This document shows positions 1 to 8,248 of a stretch of 64,000 nt of DNA, in pieces; positions within the stretch are counted from its first letter, which is position 1, and each line of letters begins with the position of its first letter. Position numbers and translations under genes: made by a program. This stretch comes from Rubrivivax gelatinosus (GTDB lineage: Bacteria > Pseudomonadota > Gammaproteobacteria > Burkholderiales > Burkholderiaceae_C), in the NCBI RefSeq assembly GCF_004340905.1, contig NZ_SLXD01000011.1:124001-188000 (forward strand), given 5' to 3'. The notes under the pieces are model-generated. The model worked only from the letters and a program-made list of their open reading frames with translations. It was not told the origin of the DNA and did no database searches.

Positions 1-2
1 CG

Positions 3-641
3 GCCTTCATCAGCGTCTGGTTCTTCGAGGAGCAGAAACATTCGCTGGTGCTGATGGAGTACCTGCGGCGCTTCCGCCCCGAGCTCGTGCCGACCGAGGA
101 CGAGCTGCACGCGGTGCGCTTCGAGTTCGACCCGGCGCCGGCGCTGGAGACGCTGATGCTGCACTTCTGCGGCGAGATCCGGCTCAACCACTGGTACCGC
201 CGCGCCGCCGAATGGCACACCGAGCCGGTCATCAAGGCGATCTACGAGACGCTGGCGCGCGACGAGGCGCGCCACGGCGGCGCCTACCTGCGCTACATGA
301 AGCGGGCGCTCGTGCGCTGCGGCGACGAGGCGCGCACGGCCTTCGCCAAGGTCGGCGTGCTGATGGCCAGCGCACGCCGCACCGCGCAGGCGCTGCACCC
401 GACCAACCTGCACGTCAACGCCAGCCTGTTCCCCAACGACACGGTGCAGAGCCGCCTGCCCGACCCGGCCTGGCTCGAAGCCTGGCTGGACCGCCAGATC
501 CGCTTCGACGCCGACTGGGAAGGCCGCGTCGTCGAACGCATCCTGCACAACCTCGGCCTGCTGTTCGGACGCAGCTTCGCCAACGTCCAGGACCTCAACC
601 GCTACCGCAAGGAACTGGGGCGCGGCGCCCAGCCGGCCTGA
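3..641 (+). CDS. Ferritin-like diiron protein (acyl-ACP desaturase-like), 5' truncated
   Basis: The frame is open from base 3, so the true start lies before the window; the first internal ATG is at 48. The visible part has two diiron-ligand motifs, EEQKH at the very start and DEARH about 75 residues later, separated by helical sequence. This is the EExxH/DExxH arrangement of ferritin-like and acyl-ACP desaturase-type carboxylate-bridged diiron enzymes. Known members use O2 at the diiron site, for fatty-acid desaturation or related oxidations. The substrate cannot be read from the sequence. It ends 27 bases before the convergent exporter gene. Confidence 0.7.
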   Translation, partial: AFISVWFFEEQKHSLVLMEYLRRFRPELVPTEDELHAVRFEFDPAPALETLMLHFCGEIRLNHWYRRAAEWHTEPVIKAIYETLARDEARHGGAYLRYMKRALVRCGDEARTAFAKVGVLMASARRTAQALHPTNLHVNASLFPNDTVQSRLPDPAWLEAWLDRQIRFDADWEGRVVERILHNLGLLFGRSFANVQDLNRYRKELGRGAQPA

Positions 642-668
642 ATCCCGGCCCGGCCGCCACGCGGGCGT

Positions 669-1568
669 TCAGCCGCGGTTGACCAGCGCGATCCCGGCGC
701 ACACGGCCGCCAGCGCGACCAGCAGCTGCGCCGTCGCCGGCTCGCCGAGGATGAGCACGCCGGCGACCAGCCCGAAGACCGGCGTCAGCAGCGTGAACGC
801 CGACAGCCGCGTCGCCGGGTAGTGGCGCAGCAGCCAGAACCAGGCGAGGTAGCTGGCGAAGGTCACGACGACGATCTGGAAGGCCAGCGGCCACAGCGCG
901 CCCGGCCCCGGGGTCATCACCAGCGTCTCGCCGCCGGCCCAGGACGCGGCGGCCAGCGCGACGGCCGACACCGCGAGCTGCCACAGCAGCGTCTTCTCGG
1001 GCGCCGCGCGGGCCAGCCGGCTGCCGCGCAGCGTCAGCGTCGTCAGCCCCCAGATCACCGCCGCGGCGACGCCCAGCGCGTCGCCCAGCCATTGCCGCTC
1101 GCCGGCCGTCGGCGCGTGCAGCCCCTCGGCGAAGGCCCAGACGACGCCGCCGAAGGCCGCCGCCAGCCCGGCCAGCTGTGCCGGGCGCAGGCGTTCGTCG
1201 CGCGCGACGAAGGGCATGCCCAGCGCGACGACGAAGGGCGCGAGGTAGATGAAGACCACCATGCGCGACGCGGCGGTGTGCTGCAGGCCGATGAAGATGC
1301 AGCCGAACTCGAGCGCGAACAGCAGCCCCATCGCCAGCCCGGCGCGGGCCGTGCCGTCAGCCTCGAACAGCCGGATGCCGCGCCAGCGCGCCCAGGCCGC
1401 GACCAGCAGCGCGGCGCCGGCCGAGCGCATCGCGGCCTGCATCAGCGGCGGGATCTCGGCCAGCGCGAGCTTGGTCGCGACCTGGTTCAGGCCCCACAGC
1501 GCGCAGCAGACGACGACGAGCACGACGGCGCGGCCGTCCAGCCGCGCGCGGCGGTCGGTCGGGGACAT
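669..1568 (-). CDS. DMT-family (EamA) transporter
   Basis: A 299-residue, very hydrophobic protein with about ten predicted membrane helices in two EamA-type halves. The first starts near residue 14 (WGLNQVATKLAL) and the second near 150 (IWGLTTLTLRGSRL). Drug/metabolite transporters of this family sit in the inner membrane and usually export amino acids or other small metabolites; the substrate here is unknown. The ATG at 1568 was chosen because it gives a normal family length. The frame stays open far upstream, but only as a shadow of glnE. It starts 8 bases after the glnE stop, so the two are probably co-transcribed. Confidence 0.85.
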   Translation of the reverse strand: MSPTDRRARLDGRAVVLVVVCCALWGLNQVATKLALAEIPPLMQAAMRSAGAALLVAAWARWRGIRLFEADGTARAGLAMGLLFALEFGCIFIGLQHTAASRMVVFIYLAPFVVALGMPFVARDERLRPAQLAGLAAAFGGVVWAFAEGLHAPTAGERQWLGDALGVAAAVIWGLTTLTLRGSRLARAAPEKTLLWQLAVSAVALAAASWAGGETLVMTPGPGALWPLAFQIVVVTFASYLAWFWLLRHYPATRLSAFTLLTPVFGLVAGVLILGEPATAQLLVALAAVCAGIALVNRG

Positions 1569-1576
1569 CGGGCGGG

Positions 1577-4312
1577 TCAGCCTGCGCCGAAGACGGCGCG
1601 CCAGAGCGCCAGCACCGCGTCGCGCTGCGGCGCCAGCCCTTCGGGCTCGAACTGCGTCGGCTGTTCGTCCAGGCGCGCGGTGTGCTGCGCGCGGCGCAGC
1701 TCGCGGTAGGCGTCGGCGGCGGCGCGGCCGACGCCGGCCGGCAGCAGGCCGCCGTCCTCGGCGATGTGCAGCAGCGCGATGTTGCCGAGGTTGCCGATCA
1801 GCGCCGGGTGGGTGCGCGAATGCGCCAGCACCAGGTACTGGACGGCGAACTCGACGTCCATCATGCCGCCCGGCGAGTGCTTGACGTCGTAGCGCCCGGC
1901 ACGCACCGGATGCGCGTCGCGCACCTTGCGGCGCATCGCGCCGATCTCCTCGCGCAGCGCCTGCGGGTCGCGTTCGGCCACCAGCACCGCGCGCCGCGTG
2001 GCGTCGAAGGCCGTGGCCAGCGCCGGGCTGCCGGCGGCGCAGCGTGCGCGTGTGATCGCCTGGTGCTCCCAGGTCCACGCGGTGTTGCTGCCGCGGCCGA
2101 CCTGGTAGCGCTCGAACGAGGCGATCGAGGTCACCAGCAGCCCGGAGTTGCCGTTGGGCCGCAGCGCGGTGTCGATGTCGAACAGCTCGCCGGCGGCGGT
2201 GCGCAGCGTCAGCCAGGTGATCAGCTTGCGCACGAAGGCGCCGTAGATCTCCTGCGCGCGTGCCGGGTCGGCCTCGTCGGCGTCGTCGAAGAGGAAGACG
2301 ACGTCGAGGTCGCTGCCGTAGCCCAGCTCCTTGCCGCCGAGCTTGCCGTAGGCGATGACGGCCAGCGCCGGCTGCTCGCGGTGGGCCTGGCGCAAGCCGC
2401 TCCAGGCCCAGCGCACGGTGACGGCGAGCATCGTGTCGGCCAGCGCCGACAGGTCGTCGGCGACCTGCTCGACCGTCAGCTCGCCCTCGACGTCGCGCAC
2501 CAGCGTGCGGAAGACCTCGGCGTGGTGCGCCTGGCGCAGCATGTCCAGCAGCCGCTCCTCGTCGCACTCGCCGGCACGGTCCCAGGCGGCGCGGCGCTCT
2601 TCGAGCTCGGCGGCGAAGCTCTCGCGGTCGAAACGCTGGTGCTGCAGCCGCGTGTCGGCCAGCTCGTCGATGACGCCCGGGTGGCGCATCAGGTACTGCA
2701 TCGGCCAGCGCGCCAGGCCCAGCAGGCGCAGCAGCCGGCGCTGGACCTCGGGGCGCTCGGCGAGCAGCGCGAGGTAGCTCTCGCGGCGCAGCAGCGGCTC
2801 GACCCAGTCGACGAACCGCAGCGCCGCCTGCTCGGTGCAGCCGCCGTCGGCGATGCCGCGCGCCGCGGCCTGCATCAGCCGGCCCAGGCGCAGCCGGCTC
2901 TCGTCGCGCAGCGCCTGCACACGCGGCTGCGTCGCCCAGTGGCGCAGGCGCTCGGCCAGCGCCGGCGGCATCTTCTCGAGCAGCTGCTCGCTGTCGATCG
3001 GCAGCGGCCCGCCGCCGCACTGGCGGCAGCCGTTGCGGCCGTGGCCGTTGCCACCCCCGGCGCCTTCCATCAGCAGTGCGTCGAACTCGGCGGCCACGGT
3101 CTCGCGCGCCTCGCAGAGGCGGTCGAGCATGGTGCCGGTGTCGCCGCCGTCCGGGGCCAGGCTGGCGGCGATCCAGGCCAGGTCCTCGTCGCCGGTGGGC
3201 AGCAGGTGCGTCTGCTGGTCGTCCAGGTACTGGATGCGGTGCTCGATGCAGCGCAGCAGCACGTAGGCGTCGGCCAGGCGCTGCGCGGTCTCGGCCGACA
3301 TCAGCCCGCCGGCGGCCAGCTTGCCCAGTGCACGCAAGGTGCTGCGTGTGCGGATCTCGGGGAACTGGCCGCCGCGCACGACCTGCATCAGCTGGACGAT
3401 GAACTCGATCTCGCGGATGCCGCCGCGCGACAGCTTGACGTCGTTGGCGCGCTCCGGGCGGCCGGCAGCGCGGCGCTGGGCCTCGTCGCGGATCTTGCGG
3501 TGCAGCTGGCGCAGGCCCTCGAAGACGCCGTAGTCCAGGTAGCGCCGGTAGACGAAGGGCGTGACCAGTGAGCGCAGCGCCAGCGCGCGCTGGGTGCCGA
3601 CGGCCGCGCGCGGCGCGACGATGCGGCTCTTCAGCCAGGCGAAACGCTCCCACTCGCGGCCCTGGACCTGGAAGTACTCCTCCAGCATGCCCAGGCTGAC
3701 GACCGGCGGCCCGGAGTTGCCGTTGGGCCGCAGCGCCAGGTCGACGCGGAAGACGAAGCCGTCCTCGGTGGTCTCGCCGATCAGCGCGTACAGGCGCTTG
3801 GCGACGAAGGCGAAGTACTCGTGGAACGAGACCGGGCGCTCGCCCGTGGTCTGGCCTTCGTCCTCGTAGACGTAGATCAGGTCGATGTCCGACGAGACGT
3901 TGAGCTCGCGCGCGCCGAGCTTGCCCATGCCGATGATCCACAGGTCCACCGGCTGGCCTTCGGCGTCCAGCGCCGCGCCGTAGCGTTCGTCGGCGTCCTG
4001 TCTTGCCTGGGCCAGTGCCAGGTCCAGCGTTGCCTCGGCCAGCCAGGTCATCGTCGCGGTGACGGTGTCCAGCGGCGCTGCCTGCTCGACGTCGAGTACC
4101 GCCAGGCGTTCGAGTACCAGCTGGCGTGCGACACGCAGCGCGGACGGCAGCTCGCGGCCGCGTTCGCGCAGCGTGGCGACGAGCGCGACGATGGTCTCGA
4201 AACCGGGCGCTCCCGGCGGCAGCAACGCACGCTCGGCTTCGTAGCGGCGCCGGATGCGCTGCACGAAACGGCTGTGCGCCGCTGACACGGCGGCGCTCTG
4301 GACGGCTGACAT
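1577..4312 (-). CDS. glnE: Bifunctional glutamine synthetase adenylyltransferase/deadenylyltransferase
   Basis: A 911-residue GlnE, close to the usual 930-950. It has the duplicated nucleotidyltransferase architecture: a first catalytic core with SDID at 141-144 and a second with GSDLD near residue 665, each followed by an all-alpha PII-uridylyl-transferase-like region. The enzyme adenylylates and deadenylylates glutamine synthetase in response to PII, tuning ammonia assimilation. The DMT exporter follows closely, and a nitrilase is transcribed divergently from a 119-bp spacer. Motifs and length leave little doubt. Confidence 0.96.
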   Translation of the reverse strand: MSAVQSAAVSAAHSRFVQRIRRRYEAERALLPPGAPGFETIVALVATLRERGRELPSALRVARQLVLERLAVLDVEQAAPLDTVTATMTWLAEATLDLALAQARQDADERYGAALDAEGQPVDLWIIGMGKLGARELNVSSDIDLIYVYEDEGQTTGERPVSFHEYFAFVAKRLYALIGETTEDGFVFRVDLALRPNGNSGPPVVSLGMLEEYFQVQGREWERFAWLKSRIVAPRAAVGTQRALALRSLVTPFVYRRYLDYGVFEGLRQLHRKIRDEAQRRAAGRPERANDVKLSRGGIREIEFIVQLMQVVRGGQFPEIRTRSTLRALGKLAAGGLMSAETAQRLADAYVLLRCIEHRIQYLDDQQTHLLPTGDEDLAWIAASLAPDGGDTGTMLDRLCEARETVAAEFDALLMEGAGGGNGHGRNGCRQCGGGPLPIDSEQLLEKMPPALAERLRHWATQPRVQALRDESRLRLGRLMQAAARGIADGGCTEQAALRFVDWVEPLLRRESYLALLAERPEVQRRLLRLLGLARWPMQYLMRHPGVIDELADTRLQHQRFDRESFAAELEERRAAWDRAGECDEERLLDMLRQAHHAEVFRTLVRDVEGELTVEQVADDLSALADTMLAVTVRWAWSGLRQAHREQPALAVIAYGKLGGKELGYGSDLDVVFLFDDADEADPARAQEIYGAFVRKLITWLTLRTAAGELFDIDTALRPNGNSGLLVTSIASFERYQVGRGSNTAWTWEHQAITRARCAAGSPALATAFDATRRAVLVAERDPQALREEIGAMRRKVRDAHPVRAGRYDVKHSPGGMMDVEFAVQYLVLAHSRTHPALIGNLGNIALLHIAEDGGLLPAGVGRAAADAYRELRRAQHTARLDEQPTQFEPEGLAPQRDAVLALWRAVFGAG

Positions 4313-4431
4313 GGACGACCCTCCGAAGGTCTTTGCTCTTGTCGAGGGCGCCGATTCTGCGCTGAAGGCCCTCGGCGTGCAGGCGGCAGGGCCGATGGCG
4401 ATCTGCTATGGCGCTGAAGCAGAATGGCCCC

Positions 4432-5232
4432 ATGAAGGTCGCCGCCGTCCAGATGGTCAGCACGCCCGATCTCGGGCGCAATCTCGAAGCCGCCGCCCGC
4501 CTGGTCGGCGAAGCCGCCGCCGCCGGCGCCGGTCTCGTCGCGCTGCCCGAGTACTTCTGCCTGATCGGCCTGCGCGACACCGACAAGCTGCCGTTTGCCG
4601 AGCCCGAGGGCGACGGCGCGATCCAGCGTTTCCTCGCCGACATCGCGCGCCGCCACGGCGTCTGGCTGGTCGGCGGCACGCTGCCGCTGCGTGCGCCCGA
4701 CGGCCTGCGTGTCTACAACCGCTGCTGCGTCTACGGGCCCGACGGCGTCGAAGCCGCGCACTACGACAAGATCCACCTCTTCGCCTTCGACAACGGCCGC
4801 GAGCGTTATGCCGAGGCGACGACGCTGGCGCCCGGCGACACCCCGGTGGCGCTGCAGTGCGGGCCGCTGCGTGTCGGCCTGTCGGTCTGCTACGACCTGC
4901 GTTTCCCCGAGCTGTACCGCGCGCTGATGGCGCCGCCCTGCGACCTGCTGTGCGTGCCGGCGGCCTTCACCTACACCACCGGCCGCGCGCACTGGGAGCT
5001 GCTGCTGCGCGCCCGCGCCGTCGAGAACCAGTGCTACGTGCTCGCGCCGGCGCAAGGCGGCCAGCACGAGAGCGGCCGCCGCACCTGGGGCCACAGCCTC
5101 GTCGCCGACCCCTGGGGCGAGGTGCTGGCGGTGCGCCCGGAAGGCGAAGGCGTCGTGCTCGCCGAGGTCTCGCCGCAGCGCCTGGCCGAGGTGCGCACTC
5201 AGCTGCCGGCGCTGGCGCACCGGCGGCTGTAG
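4432..5232 (+). CDS. Carbon-nitrogen hydrolase (Nit/omega-amidase type)
   Basis: A 266-residue nitrilase-superfamily protein. The Glu-Lys-Cys triad is visible: E40 in LPEYF, K113 in HYDKIHLF and C153 in SVCYDLRFPELYR. The DLRFPELYR context is typical of the Nit1/NitFhit branch, whose known members act on deaminated glutathione or dicarboxylate monoamides. The exact substrate is inference. The ATG at 4432 is preferred to 4408 because family members begin directly at the first beta strand (KVAAVQM). It ends against the convergent hydroxylase gene with no gap. Confidence 0.9.
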   Translation: MKVAAVQMVSTPDLGRNLEAAARLVGEAAAAGAGLVALPEYFCLIGLRDTDKLPFAEPEGDGAIQRFLADIARRHGVWLVGGTLPLRAPDGLRVYNRCCVYGPDGVEAAHYDKIHLFAFDNGRERYAEATTLAPGDTPVALQCGPLRVGLSVCYDLRFPELYRALMAPPCDLLCVPAAFTYTTGRAHWELLLRARAVENQCYVLAPAQGGQHESGRRTWGHSLVADPWGEVLAVRPEGEGVVLAEVSPQRLAEVRTQLPALAHRRL

Positions 5233-6384
5233 TCAGCGCGATCCGAACATCATCCTGCGTGCCAGCCAATGGCGCGCCGGCGCGACCTGCTGCAGCGCTG
5301 CCAGCCCGAGACCGCGTGCCAGGCCCAGCCCGGGCAGCTGCCAGGTGAAGCTGCGCGCCAGGAAGTCGGTCGTCGCGATCGTCGCCCAGCGGTCGGGCGA
5401 ACGTGCCCATTCGACCCGCGCCAGCGCGGCGTCGACGTCGGCGGCATGGCGCAGCGCGGCGACCAGTTCGTGCGCGTCGCGCAGCCCCAGGTTCAGGCCC
5501 TGGCCGGCGACCGGGTGCAGCGTCTGCGCGGCGTTGCCGATGCGCACCGAGCGGCCGTCGACCAGCGTGCGTTCGGCGTTCAGGCCGAGCGCGAAGTCCT
5601 TCAGCGGCGTGATCTCGCGCGGACGCCCGGCGGCGGCCGGCAGGCGCTCGGCCAGCAGCGCCAGGCGCTGGCGCGCGGCCAGCGGGCGCACCGGGTCGTC
5701 GTCGCTGGGCACGCACCAGACCAGCGAGGCGCGGCCGTCGGCGCGTGGCAGCAGCGCCAGCGGACCGTCGCGCGTGAAACGTTCGAAGGCCACGCCCGGC
5801 GGCAGCCCGTCCAGCGCCAGCGTGCCGACCCAGGCCGTCTGGCGGTAGTCGTGCACGACGGCCTTGCGCACCTGGCCGGCGAAGACGCCGCCTTCGGCGA
5901 CGACCGCGAGGTCGAAACACTCGGCGATGTCGGCGTCGAGCTCGACGCCGCCGGCCATCGGCTTGACCGCCTGCACCGCGGTGCCCAGGCGCAGCCGCAG
6001 CCGGCGCGGCTCGGCGGCCACGGCCGCCTCCCAGCCGCGCTGCAGCGGCGCGACGACTTCGCCATACGTCGCCACCGCGCCGAGCAGCGGCACGCCCATC
6101 TCGGCGGCGCGGATGCGCACCTCGGCGTCGCCGAAGGACGGCGGCTGCTGCGAGACCTGCACCTCGGCGATCGGCTGCGGCGGTGCCCAGCCGACGAGGC
6201 GCTGCAGGAACTGCACGCTGCCCAGCGACAGCGCCAGCGTGCGCGGGTCGGCGGCGACGTCGTGTGTCGCCGGGCGGGCGTCGAAGACGGTGATGCGCGC
6301 CGCCGGCAGCAGCCGCGCGGCGTGCAGGGCCAGCGCCAGCCCGACCGGGCCGGCGCCGACGACGGCGATGTGGACCTCGTGCAT
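5233..6384 (-). CDS. FAD-dependent UbiH/UbiF/COQ6-family hydroxylase
   Basis: A 383-residue flavoprotein monooxygenase. The N-terminus has the Rossmann FAD motif GAGPVG (residues 10-15). Near residue 285 is the family signature GNAAQTLHPVAGQGLNLGLRD, where conserved Asp/Gly residues contact FAD. Relatives hydroxylate the aromatic ring of ubiquinone precursors. Which ring position is modified here cannot be told, so no specific Ubi symbol is given. The ATG at 6384 gives the normal start two residues before the first beta strand. A histidine phosphatase gene ends 32 bases upstream on the same strand. Confidence 0.87.
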   Translation of the reverse strand: MHEVHIAVVGAGPVGLALALHAARLLPAARITVFDARPATHDVAADPRTLALSLGSVQFLQRLVGWAPPQPIAEVQVSQQPPSFGDAEVRIRAAEMGVPLLGAVATYGEVVAPLQRGWEAAVAAEPRRLRLRLGTAVQAVKPMAGGVELDADIAECFDLAVVAEGGVFAGQVRKAVVHDYRQTAWVGTLALDGLPPGVAFERFTRDGPLALLPRADGRASLVWCVPSDDDPVRPLAARQRLALLAERLPAAAGRPREITPLKDFALGLNAERTLVDGRSVRIGNAAQTLHPVAGQGLNLGLRDAHELVAALRHAADVDAALARVEWARSPDRWATIATTDFLARSFTWQLPGLGLARGLGLAALQQVAPARHWLARRMMFGSR

Positions 6385-6416
6385 CGCCCGATTCTCGCCG
6401 GCCGGCTTGGGCCCGC

Positions 6417-7085
6417 TCAGGTCGAGGTCACCCAGCCCCGGCGTTCCGGATGGTCCAGGTGCGGCAGGTGGTTGAAGGCGACGAGCATCAGCCGCTTCGG
6501 CGTGATCGCGACTTCGGTCAGCGCGCTGTTGCGGATGCGCAGGTTGAGGTCGATCGTCACCTCGTGCGGCGTGCGCAGCAGGTGGCCGACGGCGGTGCAG
6601 ATCGGCCCGCCGCTGGCCACCAGCAGCACGTTGCCGCCCTGCACGCGCTGCACCTCGTCGAGCACGCCGACGATGCCGGCGCGCCAGTCGGCGTAACTCG
6701 GCATGCCGGCGGGCGCGATCTCGCCGGCCATCCAGCGCCCCAGCGCCGTGCGCAGCAGCTGGAAGTACTGGCGGTAGGACTCGGGCGTGTCGGCCGCCGG
6801 CAGCGGCTCGGGGTGGGTGGCCTTCAGCAGCGCCAGGCTGTCGTATTCGTCGAGCTGCGGCCGCAGCGCCGCCGGCGGCACCGCGCCGTGGCCTTCGGCG
6901 ATCGCCTCGCAGGAGGCGCGCTGGCGCTTGAGCGAACCGTGGAACGCGGCCTCGAACGTGATGCCGCGCTCGCGGAACCAGATGCCGAGCTGGCGGCACT
7001 GGCGATGGCCGAGTTCGCTCAGCACGTCGTAGTCGTCGGCGCCGAACGAGGCCTGGCCGTGGCGCACGAGGTAAAGCGTTCCCAT
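6417..7085 (-). CDS. Histidine phosphatase family protein with altered second His motif
   Basis: A 222-residue phosphoglycerate-mutase-like protein. The N-terminal LVRHGQ motif supplies the phospho-accepting histidine (H9) and its arginine. The distal motif that normally reads S-H-G-G reads VASGGPI near residue 160, so the second catalytic histidine is missing or replaced. It could be a divergent phosphatase or a non-catalytic binder. The gene lies upstream of the UbiH-like gene on the same strand and is divergent from an aldo/keto reductase. Confidence 0.8.
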   Translation of the reverse strand: MGTLYLVRHGQASFGADDYDVLSELGHRQCRQLGIWFRERGITFEAAFHGSLKRQRASCEAIAEGHGAVPPAALRPQLDEYDSLALLKATHPEPLPAADTPESYRQYFQLLRTALGRWMAGEIAPAGMPSYADWRAGIVGVLDEVQRVQGGNVLLVASGGPICTAVGHLLRTPHEVTIDLNLRIRNSALTEVAITPKRLMLVAFNHLPHLDHPERRGWVTST

Positions 7086-7177
7086 CGCGCCGATTGTGGC
7101 TGCCCGGTGCGGGCGCTGCTGTCGCCGCAGCGACCCACTAGCATCGGCCGCATTCCTTTCATCCGTCGGATCACCGC

Positions 7178-8158
7178 ATGCAATACCGCCGTCTGGGCCG
7201 CTCCGGCCTGCGCGTCAGCGCGCTCTCGCTGGGCTCCTGGGTCACGTACCACAACCAGGTCGACGTCGACGCCGCCGTCGAGATGATGGCCGCCGCCTAC
7301 GACGCCGGCGTCAACTTCTTCGACAACGCCGAGGCCTATGCCGGCGGCCAGAGCGAGCTCGTGATGGGTCAGGCGCTGCGCCGCCTGGGCTGGCCGCGGC
7401 TGAACTACGTCGTCACCAGCAAGTACTTCTGGGGCCTGGACCGCCAGGGCGAGGCCGTCAATCGCAAGGACACGCTGAACCGCAAGTACCTGATGCAGGC
7501 CGTCGACGCCTCGCTGCAGCGTTTCGGCCTGGACTTCATCGACGTCATCTACTGCCACCGCCCCGACCCGAACACGCCGATCGAGGAGACCGCGCGCGCG
7601 ATGAACGACCTCATCGTGCAGGGCAAGGCGCTGTACTGGGGCACCAGCGAATGGAGCGCCGCCGACATCCGCGCCGCCTGGGAGCTGGCCGAGCGCCACG
7701 GCTGGCACAAGCCGGTCGTCGAGCAGCCGCAGTACCACCTGTTCCACCGCCGCCGTGTCGAGCAGGAATACGCCCGGCTCTACGAGGATCTGGGCCTGGG
7801 CCTGACGACCTGGAGCCCGCTCGCGTCGGGCCTGCTGACCGGCAAGTACCGCGGCGGCGTGCCCGCCGGCAGCCGCGGCGCGATGGACAGCATGGCCTTC
7901 CTGCGCGACGGCCTGACCGACGCGGCGAAGAACGCGGCCGTCGCCCAGCTCGAGCCGATCGCCGCTGAACTCGGCGGCACGCTGGCCCAGCTGGCGATCG
8001 CCTGGGCGGCCTGCAACCCGCGGGTCAGCAGCGTCATCACCGGCGCCTCGCGTGTCGATCAGCTGAAGGCCAACCTGGGCGCGATGGCGCTGGTCGAGCG
8101 TCTGACGCCGGAGATCCTGTCCCGCATCAATGGGGTTACCCAGGGTCTAGTGGACTGA
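7178..8158 (+). CDS. Aldo/keto reductase, Kv-beta-like
   Basis: A 326-residue aldo/keto reductase. The catalytic tetrad is complete: D49 in FFDNAEAY, Y54, K82 in TSKYFW and H127 in YCHRPDP. The sequence style ([29 protein letters not shown]) resembles the voltage-gated potassium-channel beta-subunit branch of bacterial AKRs, which are NADPH-dependent aldehyde/ketone reductases. The physiological substrate is unknown. It is divergent from the histidine phosphatase across a 92-bp spacer. Confidence 0.9.
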   Translation: MQYRRLGRSGLRVSALSLGSWVTYHNQVDVDAAVEMMAAAYDAGVNFFDNAEAYAGGQSELVMGQALRRLGWPRLNYVVTSKYFWGLDRQGEAVNRKDTLNRKYLMQAVDASLQRFGLDFIDVIYCHRPDPNTPIEETARAMNDLIVQGKALYWGTSEWSAADIRAAWELAERHGWHKPVVEQPQYHLFHRRRVEQEYARLYEDLGLGLTTWSPLASGLLTGKYRGGVPAGSRGAMDSMAFLRDGLTDAAKNAAVAQLEPIAAELGGTLAQLAIAWAACNPRVSSVITGASRVDQLKANLGAMALVERLTPEILSRINGVTQGLVD

Positions 8159-8161
8159 CGT

Positions 8162-8179
8162 TTGTCATGTCTCTGTCGC
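8162..8179 (+). promoter_or_regulatory. Candidate Pho box upstream of phoX
   Basis: Two TGTC half-sites, TTGTCAT and CTGTCGC, lie in direct repeat 11 bases apart, matching the 7-4-7 layout of PhoB boxes (CTGTCAT consensus). The position is 70-87 bases before the PhoX start. PhoB control would fit a secreted phosphatase. The second half-site is degenerate, so this is a candidate only. Confidence 0.4.
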
Positions 8180-8248
8180 GAGCGCCCGGGAGCATCCGGG
8201 CTTTCGCGGCAGGCCCCCGCCTGCCCAGCACCCCAGCAGGAGCCAGGC

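Noticed and set aside
669..4679. A 1,336-residue open frame on the minus strand covering the transporter and running across glnE
   Set aside because: Only its C-terminal 299 residues are real (the transporter). The rest is Arg/Ala/Pro-rich low-complexity sequence out of frame with the well-supported glnE, a GC-rich shadow.
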